Assembly: GCA_037968895.1 (NCBI GenBank)
Contig: JBBKWJ010000269.1
Coordinates: forward strand, 1-57,667
Origin: JBBKWJ01 sp037968895
Lineage (GTDB): Bacteria; Actinomycetota; Acidimicrobiia; Acidimicrobiales; SZUA-35
Reading direction: 5' to 3'
Length of the DNA stretch: 57,667 nt
Shown here in pieces: positions 9,501-17,917 of this stretch. The translations under genes were made by a program, and so were the position numbers. The notes under the pieces were generated by a model. That model saw nothing but the letters and a program-made list of their open reading frames with translations. It was not told the origin of the DNA and searched no databases. How positions within the stretch are numbered: position 1 is the stretch's first letter; each line of letters opens with the position of its first letter.

Positions 9501-9700
9501 ATCTCAATGTCACCGACCGAATCGACATCCGATGGACCCTTTCACCCGCACAGCAGGTGATCCTCCCCTACCTATCCACCGTCGAAAACGCGGTGCTTGG
9601 CAAGGTCGTCGGAACGTGCGATGGCGAAAGCGAAGCCTCTGAATACTCACTCGGAGGCGAGCCACTCCAGATGGCAATCGCAGTCCGGACCAGCGCCTAG
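6542..9700 (+). CDS. ileS: isoleucyl-tRNA synthetase, type 2
   Basis: A 1052-residue class I synthetase charging tRNA-Ile. The HIGH-type motif is PHHGH at about residues 61-65 and the KMSKS-type motif is KLSKK at about residue 613. The editing (CP1) domain lies between them, with TTPWTLPSNLA. GWDCHGLPAEMETEKQL, the CWFESGSMPFAQ block and the absence of a C-terminal zinc ribbon fit the eukaryote-like type-2 enzymes. An in-frame start at 6485 would add 19 residues; the family aligns better from 6542. A CAATAT box lies at about 6480-6485. I looked for an actinobacterial T-box leader and found none. Confidence 0.95.
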   Translation: MSTASSLPYPSVPPRADFPAIERRILGQWEQNKTFEASVEQRSLDNEYVFYDGPPFANGLPHHGHLLTGYVKDVVPRYQTMKGKRVERRFGWDCHGLPAEMETEKQLNVAGRAAIIDYGIEKFNDECRTSVMRYTEEWEKTVNRQARWVDFENDYKTMDVDYMESVMWAFKQLYDKGLIYEAYRVMPYSWGAETPLSNFEIRIDDATRPRQDPAITVGFELTPREGDLGPMQILAWTTTPWTLPSNLAIAVGPEVEYALMKMPDGLIYVLGAEAIERYAKELDGSEQVGAVTGAELVDRTYTPLMPYFNDRIGDAFRILGADFVETTDGTGVVHIAPGFGEDDQRVSEENGIQIGNVVPVDGRGQFTSDVPDWEGILVFDANPLIIAKLKEQGKVLRHETYDHNYPHCWRTDTPIIYKAISSWYVEVTKIRDRLEELNLDINWIPDHVQKGRFGQWLAGARDWSISRNRFWGSPIPIWQSDNPEYPRLDVYGSLDELEADFGVRPDNLHRPFIDELTRPNPDDPTGKSTMRRVDEVLDCWFESGSMPFAQVHYPFENKEWFESHFPADFIVEYINQTRGWFYTLHVLAGALFDKPAFQNVICHGILLAEDGAKLSKKLRNYTEPSHIFDKQGSDALRWYFMSSNIVRGGDARISDQAIDDVTRQVMLPIWNTYSFFTLYANADGYRATDRLDSQNLLDRYILAKTNALVEQTTDRFDHYDLAGACIAVQNYLDALTNWYVRRSRERFWNAGGDAVDTDALDTLYSVLKTLSRVIAPLLPFIAEELWQGLHPEDPTSSVHLQDWPEPDEMPADLELVTAMDTLRAVASAALSLREERNLRVRLPLASATVAGSGTDSIAPFADLLADEINVKEIRFTDQVEEYGTFRLKPNGRALGPRIGKDVQAVIKAAKAGEWQSNDDGTVTVGGHTLSGDDFELALDPMEGVAAAALPGNDAVVVLDTDTTDELLAEGLANDAIRIIQQTRKDIDLNVTDRIDIRWTLSPAQQVILPYLSTVENAVLGKVVGTCDGESEASEYSLGGEPLQMAIAVRTSA

Positions 9701-9717
9701 CGTTGTAGGTATCGTTG

Positions 9718-11187
9718 TTACTTGCGCCGACTAAACCAACCTGAGCGACCGGCGTCGTCGTCCTTTTCGAGGAATCGACTGAGCGCTTCATCAGTGGCGT
9801 CGTCTGGCTCATCATTTTCGCCAGTCGCACGGCGCAGTTCGTCGAGGAACGGATCAGAGGCGCCGCTTCCGGCGTCGTCAGCGTGGTCGACATGGACCTC
9901 TGGTGAGTCGGGCGGAATGGCGTCGGCCCATGCCGGACGAACCGACCCTTCGGGTTGGCGCACGTCGCGAGCGTCATCGTCGTCGTGCTCGTCTTCGTAG
10001 CCGTCGTCCTCATCGGCCTCGTCAAAGTCGGCGACTCCGTCGAATGCACCGTGAACACTCTCAAAAGCTGAATCGTCAGATTCCTCGTCTTCAAACGCTG
10101 AGTTGTCAGAGTCAGAGTCATCAGAAGCAGAATCATCGAAGGATGAGTCATCGGCGATGTCGTCGGTGAGTACGACCTGGAACATCTGTGTCTCACCGTC
10201 AGTGAACAGGCCCGCATCATCGTCTCGGGTAGGTGCTTCGCCAAAGAGGAATCCTTCCCCGCCTGGAACCGAAGGCTCTTCTTCACGCTCAAGCGCTTCT
10301 TCGACCTCGTCGGGAAGCCCGATGGAGACGGCTTCAAACTGCGCAGGGTCGACAACCTCGTGCTCGCTGAACTCCGGTGCTGCCACGTCGCTTAGGCCGT
10401 TTGTTTCATCGAGAATGCCAGCGAGCTTTGAGATCGCATCGCCGACGGCACTGCGACGCTCGGCGAGGTGGGACTCGAACACGTCGACGTCCTGGGCAAG
10501 TAGACCTCGGATTTGTTGGAGGTCGGTGACTTCCTGCAGGAGGCGATCTCGCTCGGCTCCTTCTGCCGCGAGTAGCGCTTCTTCGATGTCGATGCGCCGC
10601 TGGTCAGCCTCGCGGTCGACATCGCCCAGTAGGCGTCGACGCTCGGAGGCGACAGTTTCTGCAATCGAATCGCGGTCAGCGCGTGCCGCTTCGACGAGGG
10701 ACGCCGACTCGGCTTTCGCCGCGTCGACCATTGCTGCTGCCTCATCGTGCGCCTCGGACCTGGTGCGTTCGGCCTCGCCATTTGCTTCTCGTACCGTGTT
10801 GTCGGCGGTGCGTTGGGCTGTTAGCAGTGTGTTGCGGAGCGTCTGGTCAAAGTCGCTGTCGACCATGCGCTCGGCCGCCGGAGCGGACTCGGCGGGAGCA
10901 AAATCAGCCTGCTCCGAGAATGGGCTCGCTTCCGTACCGACGCTTGGCTTCGCAGCCCTGACCTCGACGAGCTTGGCTTCTGTTTCGGCCAGTCTCGATT
11001 CGGCGACTGCGGCTCGGCCTTCAGCTTCGCTCAGGCGGCGTTGAAGGTCTTCGATCGAGTCCGCGATCGGTGCGATGTTTTCGAGCACGCGATCGACCTG
11101 GGCCTTGCTATATCCACGAGGCTCTTCGTCGAAACGAACCTTGGGAAGCTTGCGCAGGAATCGCAGATTGTCGCTTGGTACAGGCAT
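9718..11187 (-). CDS. DivIVA domain protein (Wag31-like) with a long acidic region
   Basis: A 489-residue protein. The N-terminus FDEEPRGYSKAQVDRVLENI is the DivIVA/Wag31 membrane-curvature domain. It is followed by a heptad-patterned coiled coil rich in Ala, Glu and Arg (about residues 40-240). Beyond about residue 300 the sequence is mostly Asp, Glu and Ser, with runs such as DDSASDDSDSDNSAFEDEES, and ends in a basic GWFSRRK. Wag31 organises polar growth and cell-wall synthesis. The acidic tail makes this protein much longer than Wag31. On its strand TACCCT lies seven bases before the ATG, so it may have a leaderless start separate from sepF. Confidence 0.85.
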   Translation of the reverse strand: MPVPSDNLRFLRKLPKVRFDEEPRGYSKAQVDRVLENIAPIADSIEDLQRRLSEAEGRAAVAESRLAETEAKLVEVRAAKPSVGTEASPFSEQADFAPAESAPAAERMVDSDFDQTLRNTLLTAQRTADNTVREANGEAERTRSEAHDEAAAMVDAAKAESASLVEAARADRDSIAETVASERRRLLGDVDREADQRRIDIEEALLAAEGAERDRLLQEVTDLQQIRGLLAQDVDVFESHLAERRSAVGDAISKLAGILDETNGLSDVAAPEFSEHEVVDPAQFEAVSIGLPDEVEEALEREEEPSVPGGEGFLFGEAPTRDDDAGLFTDGETQMFQVVLTDDIADDSSFDDSASDDSDSDNSAFEDEESDDSAFESVHGAFDGVADFDEADEDDGYEDEHDDDDARDVRQPEGSVRPAWADAIPPDSPEVHVDHADDAGSGASDPFLDELRRATGENDEPDDATDEALSRFLEKDDDAGRSGWFSRRK

Positions 11188-11265
11188 GCGTAGGAGGGTA
11201 GTACCTCACGCCAACAAATCTGTGGACGCTGTAGCGCGAAAAAGCGTCAACGCCGAAAATCTGTA

Positions 11266-11916
11266 CTACGAGCGGTCGAAGCCGCGTTCTTCGAGGCGTC
11301 GGCGGTCTTCGTCCGACACTTCAACCGACTTTGGCGTCAGCAGGAACACGTTCGGCGCAACCTTTTCCATCTTGCCGCCTTGCACGTAGCAAACTCCGCT
11401 TGCAAAGTCGATGAGTCGACGGGCGAGTTCACGTGAAAGGCCCTGCATGTTCATCACCACAGGTGTCGAGCGATTGAACTCGTCGGCCACAATTTTGGCG
11501 TCACCGAACGATTCTGGATTCAGAGTTCGAGGTTTTGACCGCTCGACGCGAACTGGCCGGACTGACGAGTCTTGCTCGAACGCTGAGGTCGATGGTCGTG
11601 CCGCCGATGCTCGTGGCGTAAACACTGTGTTGTCCGCCGACTCGCTCGATGGCACGGGGCGAAGGGGGCGCACTGAACTCGTGGCTTCGGAACCATCATC
11701 GTGGCTGGTCGCCCGAAGTGATCGTGGCCCTGGGTTGTTTGACCGTGGCCCTGGGTTGTTGTGACCCATTTCGGCTCGCGGCGATGGACTTGGTTCGTCG
11801 TCATAGCGATCGTCTTCGAAATAGCCGTCGCCGTCATCAACGTCGAGGTAGCTGTCGTCGTATTCCTCGTCTGGTCCGAGACCGAGGTACACCTTGAGAC
11901 TGTGAAGCATCGCCAT
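11266..11916 (-). CDS. sepF: cell division protein SepF
   Basis: A 216-residue SepF, the membrane anchor and organiser of FtsZ in Actinobacteria. It has the short N-terminal amphipathic segment (MLHSLKVYLGLG) that binds membrane, an acidic linker of roughly 120 residues, then the SepF core: IVADEFNRSTPVVMNMQGLS, RRLIDFASGVCYVQGGKMEK and VAPNVFLLTPKSVEVS. The linker contains a perfect heptad duplication NNPGPRS-NNPGPRS encoded by a 21-base tandem repeat. An alternative start two codons in is possible. It sits downstream of ftsZ, pgeF and yggS as in other actinobacterial dcw clusters. Confidence 0.92.
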   Translation of the reverse strand: MAMLHSLKVYLGLGPDEEYDDSYLDVDDGDGYFEDDRYDDEPSPSPRAEMGHNNPGPRSNNPGPRSLRATSHDDGSEATSSVRPLRPVPSSESADNTVFTPRASAARPSTSAFEQDSSVRPVRVERSKPRTLNPESFGDAKIVADEFNRSTPVVMNMQGLSRELARRLIDFASGVCYVQGGKMEKVAPNVFLLTPKSVEVSDEDRRRLEERGFDRS

Positions 11917-12052
11917 TTTCCGTCCGTCAATTCCTCTATTGGGCTGGCGCCCCGGTTTACCTTACTCTCAAGTGCAACCAAAGGTGGCGCATCTTATGCG
12001 AGCCAATGACCTGAGCGCTACTCAAGCCGTTGCGTCGACTGTCATACAGACC

Positions 12053-12721
12053 TTACCGTGCTGTGGGGCGAGCACCGAACAAAACGGACCCGAGCCGCAC
12101 CATCGTTGCTCCCTCCGTGATTGCTCGCTCAAAGTCGCCGCTCATGCCCATGGAGAGTTCTGGCAACCCAATTGACGCTCCAAGGTCGCGAAGGCGAGCA
12201 AATGAGGGCACCGGATCGACTGAAACGTCGGTTGGTCCGACTGTCATGAGACCTCGAACGTGAAGCCCTAACGCTCGGCCATGTTCAACCAGACGTTCCG
12301 CGTCGCCGGGCGCGCAGCCCGACTTCTGTCCTTCGCCAGTTGTGTTGACTTGAACGAGCACCTCAGCGTGCGGAACTCGCTTCGCCAGTTCGTCGAGTAG
12401 CTCAAGCCGGTCGATGGTTTGCCAAAGTGACACCGCCGAGCCAAACCGCTTGATCTTGTTTCGCTGCAATCCGCCAATGAAGTGCCACCGAATATCGAGA
12501 TCGCTCAACGTGTCGGCCTTCGCCGCAAGGTCTTGCGCGTAGTTCTCTCCGAGATCGTGAAGGCCACAGGCGACAGCCGCTTGAGCAACTTCGATCGGGA
12601 ACATCTTGGTCACCGCAACGATGGTGACCGGGCGGCCATTGCTCGCCTGGTCGATCCGCTGCTTAGTTTCGACCAAGCGCTCATGTATCGAAGCAACGAG
12701 ATCGGGTCCAGAATCACTCAC
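12053..12721 (-). CDS. yggS: YggS family pyridoxal-phosphate homeostasis protein
   Basis: A 222-residue single-domain PLP-binding protein. The PLP lysine lies in IVAVTKMFP, and GENYAQDL, WHFIGGLQRNK, LMTVGP, MGMSGDFERAI and GATMVRLGSVLFG are the family blocks. The role is pyridoxal-phosphate homeostasis rather than a known catalytic reaction. The GTG start shares GTGA with the pgeF stop, which fixes the start over longer in-frame options. The yggS-sepF pairing beside ftsZ is conserved in Gram-positive bacteria. About 136 bases separate it from sepF. Confidence 0.92.
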   Translation of the reverse strand: MSDSGPDLVASIHERLVETKQRIDQASNGRPVTIVAVTKMFPIEVAQAAVACGLHDLGENYAQDLAAKADTLSDLDIRWHFIGGLQRNKIKRFGSAVSLWQTIDRLELLDELAKRVPHAEVLVQVNTTGEGQKSGCAPGDAERLVEHGRALGLHVRGLMTVGPTDVSVDPVPSFARLRDLGASIGLPELSMGMSGDFERAITEGATMVRLGSVLFGARPTAR

Positions 12722-13452
12722 GGCTGCCGCCCTTCGGGCGTGCGGTCGGCGGCGCGAAGCCAGGCAACCGTGGTTTGTCGGCCGATGTCGCCCCTGATGC
12801 GATGGCTGAAGTAGTTGCCGTCGCTCGTGCAGGCACTTGGACTCGGCCGCTCCCATCCCGCGTTCGAACAGGCGGCGCCAACAAGTGCAGCCATATCAAG
12901 CGCAGGTCGGCCTGCGGTGGTGCTCGACGCGACTGACTCTCCGTACTGATCGACCAAATCCATCAGGTCGGCCTCACTGAATTCGTATGATCCTGGCCCG
13001 ATGCAGGGGCCTAGTAGCGCCGCCACCGGTTCTCCACCATCACGCAGGAGTCGTGCTCCCGCGACTTCGATGATTCCTGCTTTCGCTCCTCGCCACCCGG
13101 CGTGGACAACAGCAACCCCTCGGGTCGAGACCAGTACAACCGGTGCGCAGTCTGCGGTGTTGATCGCCAGCGGGCAATCGAAGGTTGTCGTGAGTGCACC
13201 GTCGGCCTCGGCGCCGGCGAACTCGCCCGCTTCGCTGACTTCGTGAACCGTGTTGCCGTGGACTTGACGAAACCAGGTCCACGGGCCGGGGGCAATGCCC
13301 TGATTCGTGGCGAGAGTTTGCCTCGCCACGACAAGTTCTGGAGCCGCTGCTTCACCATGCACAGGGACGCGAAAACTACCGTCGACGCGGCTCGTACTCA
13401 CGATTTCGGCAACGACCGAATCGCTGCACGGAATTGACCACCGAATACTCAT
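12718..13452 (-). CDS. pgeF: peptidoglycan editing factor PgeF / YfiH-type purine nucleosidase
   Basis: A 244-residue multicopper-oxidase-like (DUF152) protein. Zinc-site motifs are RQVHGN, TADCAPVVLV, HAGWRG and LLGPCIGPGSYEF. Characterised family members are purine nucleoside phosphorylases/adenosine deaminases, and E. coli PgeF helps keep the muropeptide pool free of wrong L-Ser residues. It follows ftsZ by 36 bases and overlaps yggS, so it belongs to the division transcription unit. Confidence 0.9.
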   Translation of the reverse strand: MSIRWSIPCSDSVVAEIVSTSRVDGSFRVPVHGEAAAPELVVARQTLATNQGIAPGPWTWFRQVHGNTVHEVSEAGEFAGAEADGALTTTFDCPLAINTADCAPVVLVSTRGVAVVHAGWRGAKAGIIEVAGARLLRDGGEPVAALLGPCIGPGSYEFSEADLMDLVDQYGESVASSTTAGRPALDMAALVGAACSNAGWERPSPSACTSDGNYFSHRIRGDIGRQTTVAWLRAADRTPEGRQP

Positions 13453-13488
13453 CGACCGCTCGGCGGTTTGAGCAACGGGATCTCCTGG

Positions 13489-14613
13489 CTACTTCAGGAA
13501 CGACGGAACGTCGAAGCCGTCGTCGAGATCGTCGTCGTCGTCGCTGCCGAAGATGTCGGTGGCGGCGCGGGAGCGGGCCCGTCCTGCCTCGAAGTCATCG
13601 TCGCCACCCTCGTCGAGGAATGCGGCTTCGTCTTCGTCTGCGGTCCGGCGGGACGCGTCTGGCACGGCGTCCCAACGATCGAAACCAGCGGCGATGACGG
13701 TGACTCGGATTTCGTCGTCGAGCCCTTCGTCGACCACGGTGCCGAAGATGATGTTGGCATCGGCGTGCGCGACGTCGTGGATGATCTCGGCGGCCTCGTT
13801 TACTTCAAACAAGCCGAGCTCGCTCGATCCGGCAATTGAAAGCAAGATGCCGCGAGCGCCTTCGATTGATGACTCAAGCAGTGGGCTGGCAATAGCGGCA
13901 CGAGCGGCGGCCAGTGCGCGCCCCTCGCCTGATGCCTTGCCGATTCCCATGAGGGCGCTACCGGCGTCGTGCATGATCATTCGAACGTCGGCGAAGTCGG
14001 TGTTGATCAAGCCAGGCGTTGTAATCAGGTCGGTGATACCGGCAACGCCCGAGAGCAAGATTTCGTCAGCCATCCGGAAGGCGTTGACCATCGTGGTCTT
14101 CTCGTCAGCGATGGAGAGGAGCCGGTCGTTAGGAATGACGATCTGCGTGTCGACTTTTTCTTTCAGGAGTGAGATCCCGCTCTCGGCCTGTGAAGCACGT
14201 CGACGACCCTCGAATCCAAACGGTCGTGTAACTACTGCGATGGTGAGTGCGCCGAGCCCCTTGGCTACCTCAGCGATGACGGGTGCGGCGCCGGTTCCTG
14301 TACCGCCACCCTCGCCTGCAGTGATGAACACCATGTCGGCGCCATCGAGTGCCTGGGCGATCTCGTCGAGGTGATCGTCGGCCGCTTGCTTGCCGATCTC
14401 GGGGTCTGAGCCAGCGCCGAGGCCACGGGTCAGATCGCGCCCGATGTGGATCTTCGTCTCTGCGTCGTTCATGAGCAGAGCTTGTGCGTCAGTATTGACG
14501 GCTATGAATTCGACCCCGCGGAGGCCTGCATCGATCATTCGATTTACGGCGTTACAGCCGCCACCGCCGACACCAACAACTTTGATGACGGCAACGTAGT
14601 TCTGGGTGTTCAT
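13489..14613 (-). CDS. ftsZ: cell division protein FtsZ
   Basis: A 374-residue tubulin homologue that forms the division ring. The nucleotide-binding signature GGGTGTGAAPVIAEVAKGLG, the T7 catalytic loop NTDFADVRMIMHDAGSALMG and the N-terminal VVGVGGGGCNAVNRM are present. An acidic variable linker ends in the conserved C-terminal peptide DDGFDVPSFLK, which binds partners such as SepF and FtsW. AAGGA lies about 12 bases before the ATG. A 77-base gap separates it from ftsQ, the longest break between rsmH and pgeF, so a separate ftsZ promoter may lie there; I could not identify a clear one. Confidence 0.97.
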   Translation of the reverse strand: MNTQNYVAVIKVVGVGGGGCNAVNRMIDAGLRGVEFIAVNTDAQALLMNDAETKIHIGRDLTRGLGAGSDPEIGKQAADDHLDEIAQALDGADMVFITAGEGGGTGTGAAPVIAEVAKGLGALTIAVVTRPFGFEGRRRASQAESGISLLKEKVDTQIVIPNDRLLSIADEKTTMVNAFRMADEILLSGVAGITDLITTPGLINTDFADVRMIMHDAGSALMGIGKASGEGRALAAARAAIASPLLESSIEGARGILLSIAGSSELGLFEVNEAAEIIHDVAHADANIIFGTVVDEGLDDEIRVTVIAAGFDRWDAVPDASRRTADEDEAAFLDEGGDDDFEAGRARSRAATDIFGSDDDDDLDDGFDVPSFLK

Positions 14614-14690
14614 AGGTAGCGGGTGTCCTTACGGGGGGCCATGGGAGACCGATTGATCACAGGAGGGTGCAAAACACTAACTCCGTTACC

Positions 14691-15515
14691 CTAGGAGCAA
14701 TTTTCCAATTCGGTCAACGATGCTCCCGGAATACCCTCGGCGCTCAATCGGGTAACGGCGGGAGCGGTTGGCACTCTGACGTCAATCTCCCATAGACATC
14801 GAAGGTCAACTTGGTCGAGAATTGTGCGAGCGCTTGTGAGCTTTTCGACGAGTCCAGCATCATCGCCGAGGTTGATTCGGCCACCGGCTGCGAGCTCAAG
14901 AAAAAGATGTCGTTCGTCGACGAGCACCTGACTCACTTCCGCCCGAGTCTGTGCGTCGAGGGCGTCAACGAGAAGTAGGACCGACTGCACTTCAACTGGC
15001 GCCGGCTCACCAATCTCTCCGCTCGCGGTCACCCCGGCAACGGGAAGAAATTCAGCGGGCTGTGCCGTGACGATCTCTAGTTGGCGTCCGCCTTCGTCAA
15101 CCAACACGAAACCGCTCGGCGACGAGATCGCGAGTTGTGGCACTCTTTCCTCGATGGTTACACGTACTGTTCCCAGCCACCCTCGATCTACATCAGCAGT
15201 ACGGACCCACGGCAAAGTCTCAACCTCGACTTGAGCCTTCTCAAGGTCGAGCTCTGCGAGCGGATCCCCGATCTGCAAAGTGAGAACGTTGAGGACATCG
15301 GCTTCAGCAGTGCGATTGAGGCCATCAACTGCGACTTCGTCGACGTCAAGAAGTGGAGAGTTTGAAAGGGCGATTCCGCCGACAACAATCAGAGACGCAA
15401 TGGTGAGTAACCCGATGATCCGCAACCGGTGACGCCCAGCGTCGCGGTTAACCTCGATTCGACGAGCCGTAATTCTCGGATCGGGTTTCGTCGCCTTTCC
15501 CCCTGCCTTAGCCAC
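14691..15515 (-). CDS. ftsQ: cell division protein FtsQ
   Basis: About 274 residues. A basic cytoplasmic N-terminus (KPDPRITARRIEVNRDAGRH) is followed by one membrane helix (IIGLLTIASLIVVGGIAL) and a POTRA domain (LLDVDEVAVDGLNRTAEADV through LPWVRTADVDRGWLGTVRV). The family's extracellular beta domain follows. The GTG start overlaps the murB stop by eight bases, which fits its neighbours; a TTG start at 15569 is also open. FtsQ links early and late divisome components. Confidence 0.9.
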   Translation of the reverse strand: MAKAGGKATKPDPRITARRIEVNRDAGRHRLRIIGLLTIASLIVVGGIALSNSPLLDVDEVAVDGLNRTAEADVLNVLTLQIGDPLAELDLEKAQVEVETLPWVRTADVDRGWLGTVRVTIEERVPQLAISSPSGFVLVDEGGRQLEIVTAQPAEFLPVAGVTASGEIGEPAPVEVQSVLLLVDALDAQTRAEVSQVLVDERHLFLELAAGGRINLGDDAGLVEKLTSARTILDQVDLRCLWEIDVRVPTAPAVTRLSAEGIPGASLTELENCS

Positions 15516-16488
15516 CGCATGTCCCAGGATTCGAGTTCGGTTCGACGAATCGCGAGAGATCGAAACCAATCAAACGGTTTTCGGGACGCAACGAGATTCC
15601 CGTGTCGTGTTGCACGCGCCTGTGCACCTCAACCATCAGATCGAAGACGTCGTCTGCGGACCCCCCAGAGCTCGACATGATGAAGTTTGCATGCTTCTGT
15701 GAGACTTCTGCACTCCCGACACGAAGACCTTTACAGCCAGCCTCGTCGATTAGCGCACCGGCGCTATATCCATCAGGATTGGCGAACACACTCCCCCCGT
15801 TTGCGCCTCCGGGTTGGTGCTCGCGACGCCATCGGACAATTTCGCTTAGCTCTTGTTCTCCTGCGGCGACTTCGCCCGCTTCAAGCTGGAATGTTGCTTC
15901 GAGCACAAGTTGGGTGGCCGCAATGTTCGAATGCCGGTAGCTCAGTCCTAGCTCTGCGGCGTCGATGACGCTCAGCTCACCGGTGAGAAGGTCGAACAGA
16001 CTGACCCGGAGTAGAGACGCTGCAACGTCAGAGCCGTGGCCGCCTGCGTTCATCCGCACGGCTCCGCCGACCGAGCCAGGCACGCCGACAGCCCACTCGA
16101 AGCCACTGAGTCCGGCCTTCGTGGTCTGTCTCGCAGCAACCGGGAGGAGCCCGGCACCACCAGCGACGAGCGTGTTCGACTCAAGTAATGGTCGAATAGA
16201 CGCAAACGGCTCGCCGAGATGAAGCACTAGGCCAGGAAAGCCGGCATCGGCGACAAGTAGGTTCGATCCGTTGCCGATCACGAGAATCGAGAGGTCGTGA
16301 CGTCGGACAACCTCAGCAACGGCGACAAGGTCAGCGACCGACTGAACTGCGAGAAGGGCGGCGGCTGAGCCGCCAACGCGGTAGGTCGAATAGGCAGCCA
16401 GCGACGCGTCGCGTTCGAGCCTGCCGCCGAACGCAGCCTGCAGCCCATTGATGGCCGCCGCACAGTTTTCTTCTTTCGAATCAGCCAT
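15508..16488 (-). CDS. murB: UDP-N-acetylenolpyruvoylglucosamine reductase
   Basis: A 326-residue FAD flavoenzyme that reduces UDP-GlcNAc enolpyruvate to UDP-MurNAc with NADPH. STYRVGGSA, GNGSNLLVADAGFPGLVL, GVPGSVGGAVRMNAGG and the catalytic serine region NGGSVFANP are visible, followed by GALIDEAGCKGLRVGSAEVS and KHANFI. The ATG overlaps murC's stop by eight bases. Placement between murC and ftsQ is usual. Confidence 0.94.
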   Translation of the reverse strand: MADSKEENCAAAINGLQAAFGGRLERDASLAAYSTYRVGGSAAALLAVQSVADLVAVAEVVRRHDLSILVIGNGSNLLVADAGFPGLVLHLGEPFASIRPLLESNTLVAGGAGLLPVAARQTTKAGLSGFEWAVGVPGSVGGAVRMNAGGHGSDVAASLLRVSLFDLLTGELSVIDAAELGLSYRHSNIAATQLVLEATFQLEAGEVAAGEQELSEIVRWRREHQPGGANGGSVFANPDGYSAGALIDEAGCKGLRVGSAEVSQKHANFIMSSSGGSADDVFDLMVEVHRRVQHDTGISLRPENRLIGFDLSRFVEPNSNPGTCGG

Positions 16489-17917
16489 CACGAGAAAACC
16501 GGGACTCGAGCAGCGAAACCACCTCGTCTGGCGTCTTGGTGAGGTCACCGGCCCCAAGGGTCATACAAAGATCACCAGGCTCAAGCTCGACGCCAAGAAG
16601 GCTGACGACGTCATCCAATTGTTCGACGTAACGAACTTCGAGACCCGGATTCGCAGCCGCAACATCGTCAGCGATTAGCTGGCTCGTCACTCCAGCACGC
16701 GGCTTCTCGCCTGCGGAATAGATTCCAGTGATTATGAGAAGATCGGCATCAACGAATGTGTGGGTGAAGGTCGACCAGAGCTGCTGTGTCCGAGAGTACC
16801 GATGCGGCTGAAACACGGCGACTAAACGCTTCGGGGCCAGACTCTTCGCCGCCGCGAGCGCCGCCGAGACCTCCGTTGGCAAATGGGCATAATCGTCGAC
16901 GAGCGTGATTCCGTTCACTTCGCCTCTGACCTCGAACCGGCGGCCGACGCCGCCAAAGTCATTGAGCGCGGCGACGACCGCATCGAGATTGGCGCCCATC
17001 TCGACGGCCATGGCGAGCGCCGCGGTTGCATTGCGAGCGTTATGCATCCCCGGCTGGCGCAACGAGATTTGAACTGCAGGGTGGTCGGCATGGAGGACTC
17101 GAAATGAGATGCCGACTGGCGTTGGTAGTGGCTCGACGATTCTCCACTTGGCCCGCTCAGCCGTCCCGTAGCTGATCAACTCGTCGTCTGGCACCGTCGC
17201 GGCGAGAGCGGCCGCTCCGGGATCATCGATACAAATCACTTTCGGTCCAGACGGTTGTCGGACAAACCGATCAAACGTCGCCTTCAGATTCTCAAAGGTC
17301 TTGTAGTACTCCAGGTGGTCGGCTTCGACATTGGTAACAATCACACCAGCCGATTCGAGCTCAACGAATGTGCCGTCACTCTCGTCGGCCTCGACAACGA
17401 GGATGTCGCCCTTCCCGACCTGCGCTCCCGTTCCCAGATCGCGAAGGTCGCCGCCAACTATGAATGCCGGATCGAGCCCTGCGCCGCGAAGCGCGGCGGT
17501 CAACATCGCCGAAGTAGTTGTCTTGCCGTGCGTTCCTGCGACCGAAAGGGTTCGCCACGAACGCGTTATTGCAGCCAGAATCTCAGCCCGTCGCAACACT
17601 GGGATTTGCCGACGTCTCGCTTCTAGGACTTCGGGATTCGACTCAGGCACGGCTGTCGAAATTGCCACGGCATCGACGTCGCCGACTTGGGACGCATCAT
17701 GGCCGACGAAGGTTTGGTTACCGGCCGCCTTCAGCCGCTCAAGCGGTGCCGATGAGACAAGATCTGAACCGCTCACGGTGTGACCGGTTCCTGACAAGAT
17801 CTCGGCGATTGCACTCATTCCGGAGCCGCCGACACCGACGATGTGGATCTTCCTCGGTCGACCGAGATCAAAGGGCTCTAGATTTGGAGATTCAGAATCT
17901 GGGGAATCAGGCATCAC
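16481..17917 (-). CDS. murC: UDP-N-acetylmuramate--L-alanine ligase
   Basis: A 478-residue Mur ligase adding L-Ala to UDP-MurNAc. The N-terminal Rossmann motif IHIVGVGGSGMSAIAEIL, the P-loop VAGTHGKTTTSAML and the central GMHNARNATAALAMA fit MurC. DDYAHLPTEVSAALAAAK and FQPHRYSRTQQLW in the third domain are diagnostic. The GTG start shares GTGA with the murG stop; an ATG follows immediately as a second codon. Confidence 0.95.
   Translation of the reverse strand: MMPDSPDSESPNLEPFDLGRPRKIHIVGVGGSGMSAIAEILSGTGHTVSGSDLVSSAPLERLKAAGNQTFVGHDASQVGDVDAVAISTAVPESNPEVLEARRRQIPVLRRAEILAAITRSWRTLSVAGTHGKTTTSAMLTAALRGAGLDPAFIVGGDLRDLGTGAQVGKGDILVVEADESDGTFVELESAGVIVTNVEADHLEYYKTFENLKATFDRFVRQPSGPKVICIDDPGAAALAATVPDDELISYGTAERAKWRIVEPLPTPVGISFRVLHADHPAVQISLRQPGMHNARNATAALAMAVEMGANLDAVVAALNDFGGVGRRFEVRGEVNGITLVDDYAHLPTEVSAALAAAKSLAPKRLVAVFQPHRYSRTQQLWSTFTHTFVDADLLIITGIYSAGEKPRAGVTSQLIADDVAAANPGLEVRYVEQLDDVVSLLGVELEPGDLCMTLGAGDLTKTPDEVVSLLESRFSRDG

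Noticed and set aside
10103..11044. 313-residue Ser/Arg-rich open frame antisense to divIVA
   Set aside because: It is the complement of Asp/Glu/Ala-rich codons in DivIVA; no independent support.
11223..11250. GACGCT / AGCGTC inverted repeat between sepF and divIVA as a terminator
   Set aside because: Loop of about twelve bases and no T-tract on either strand.
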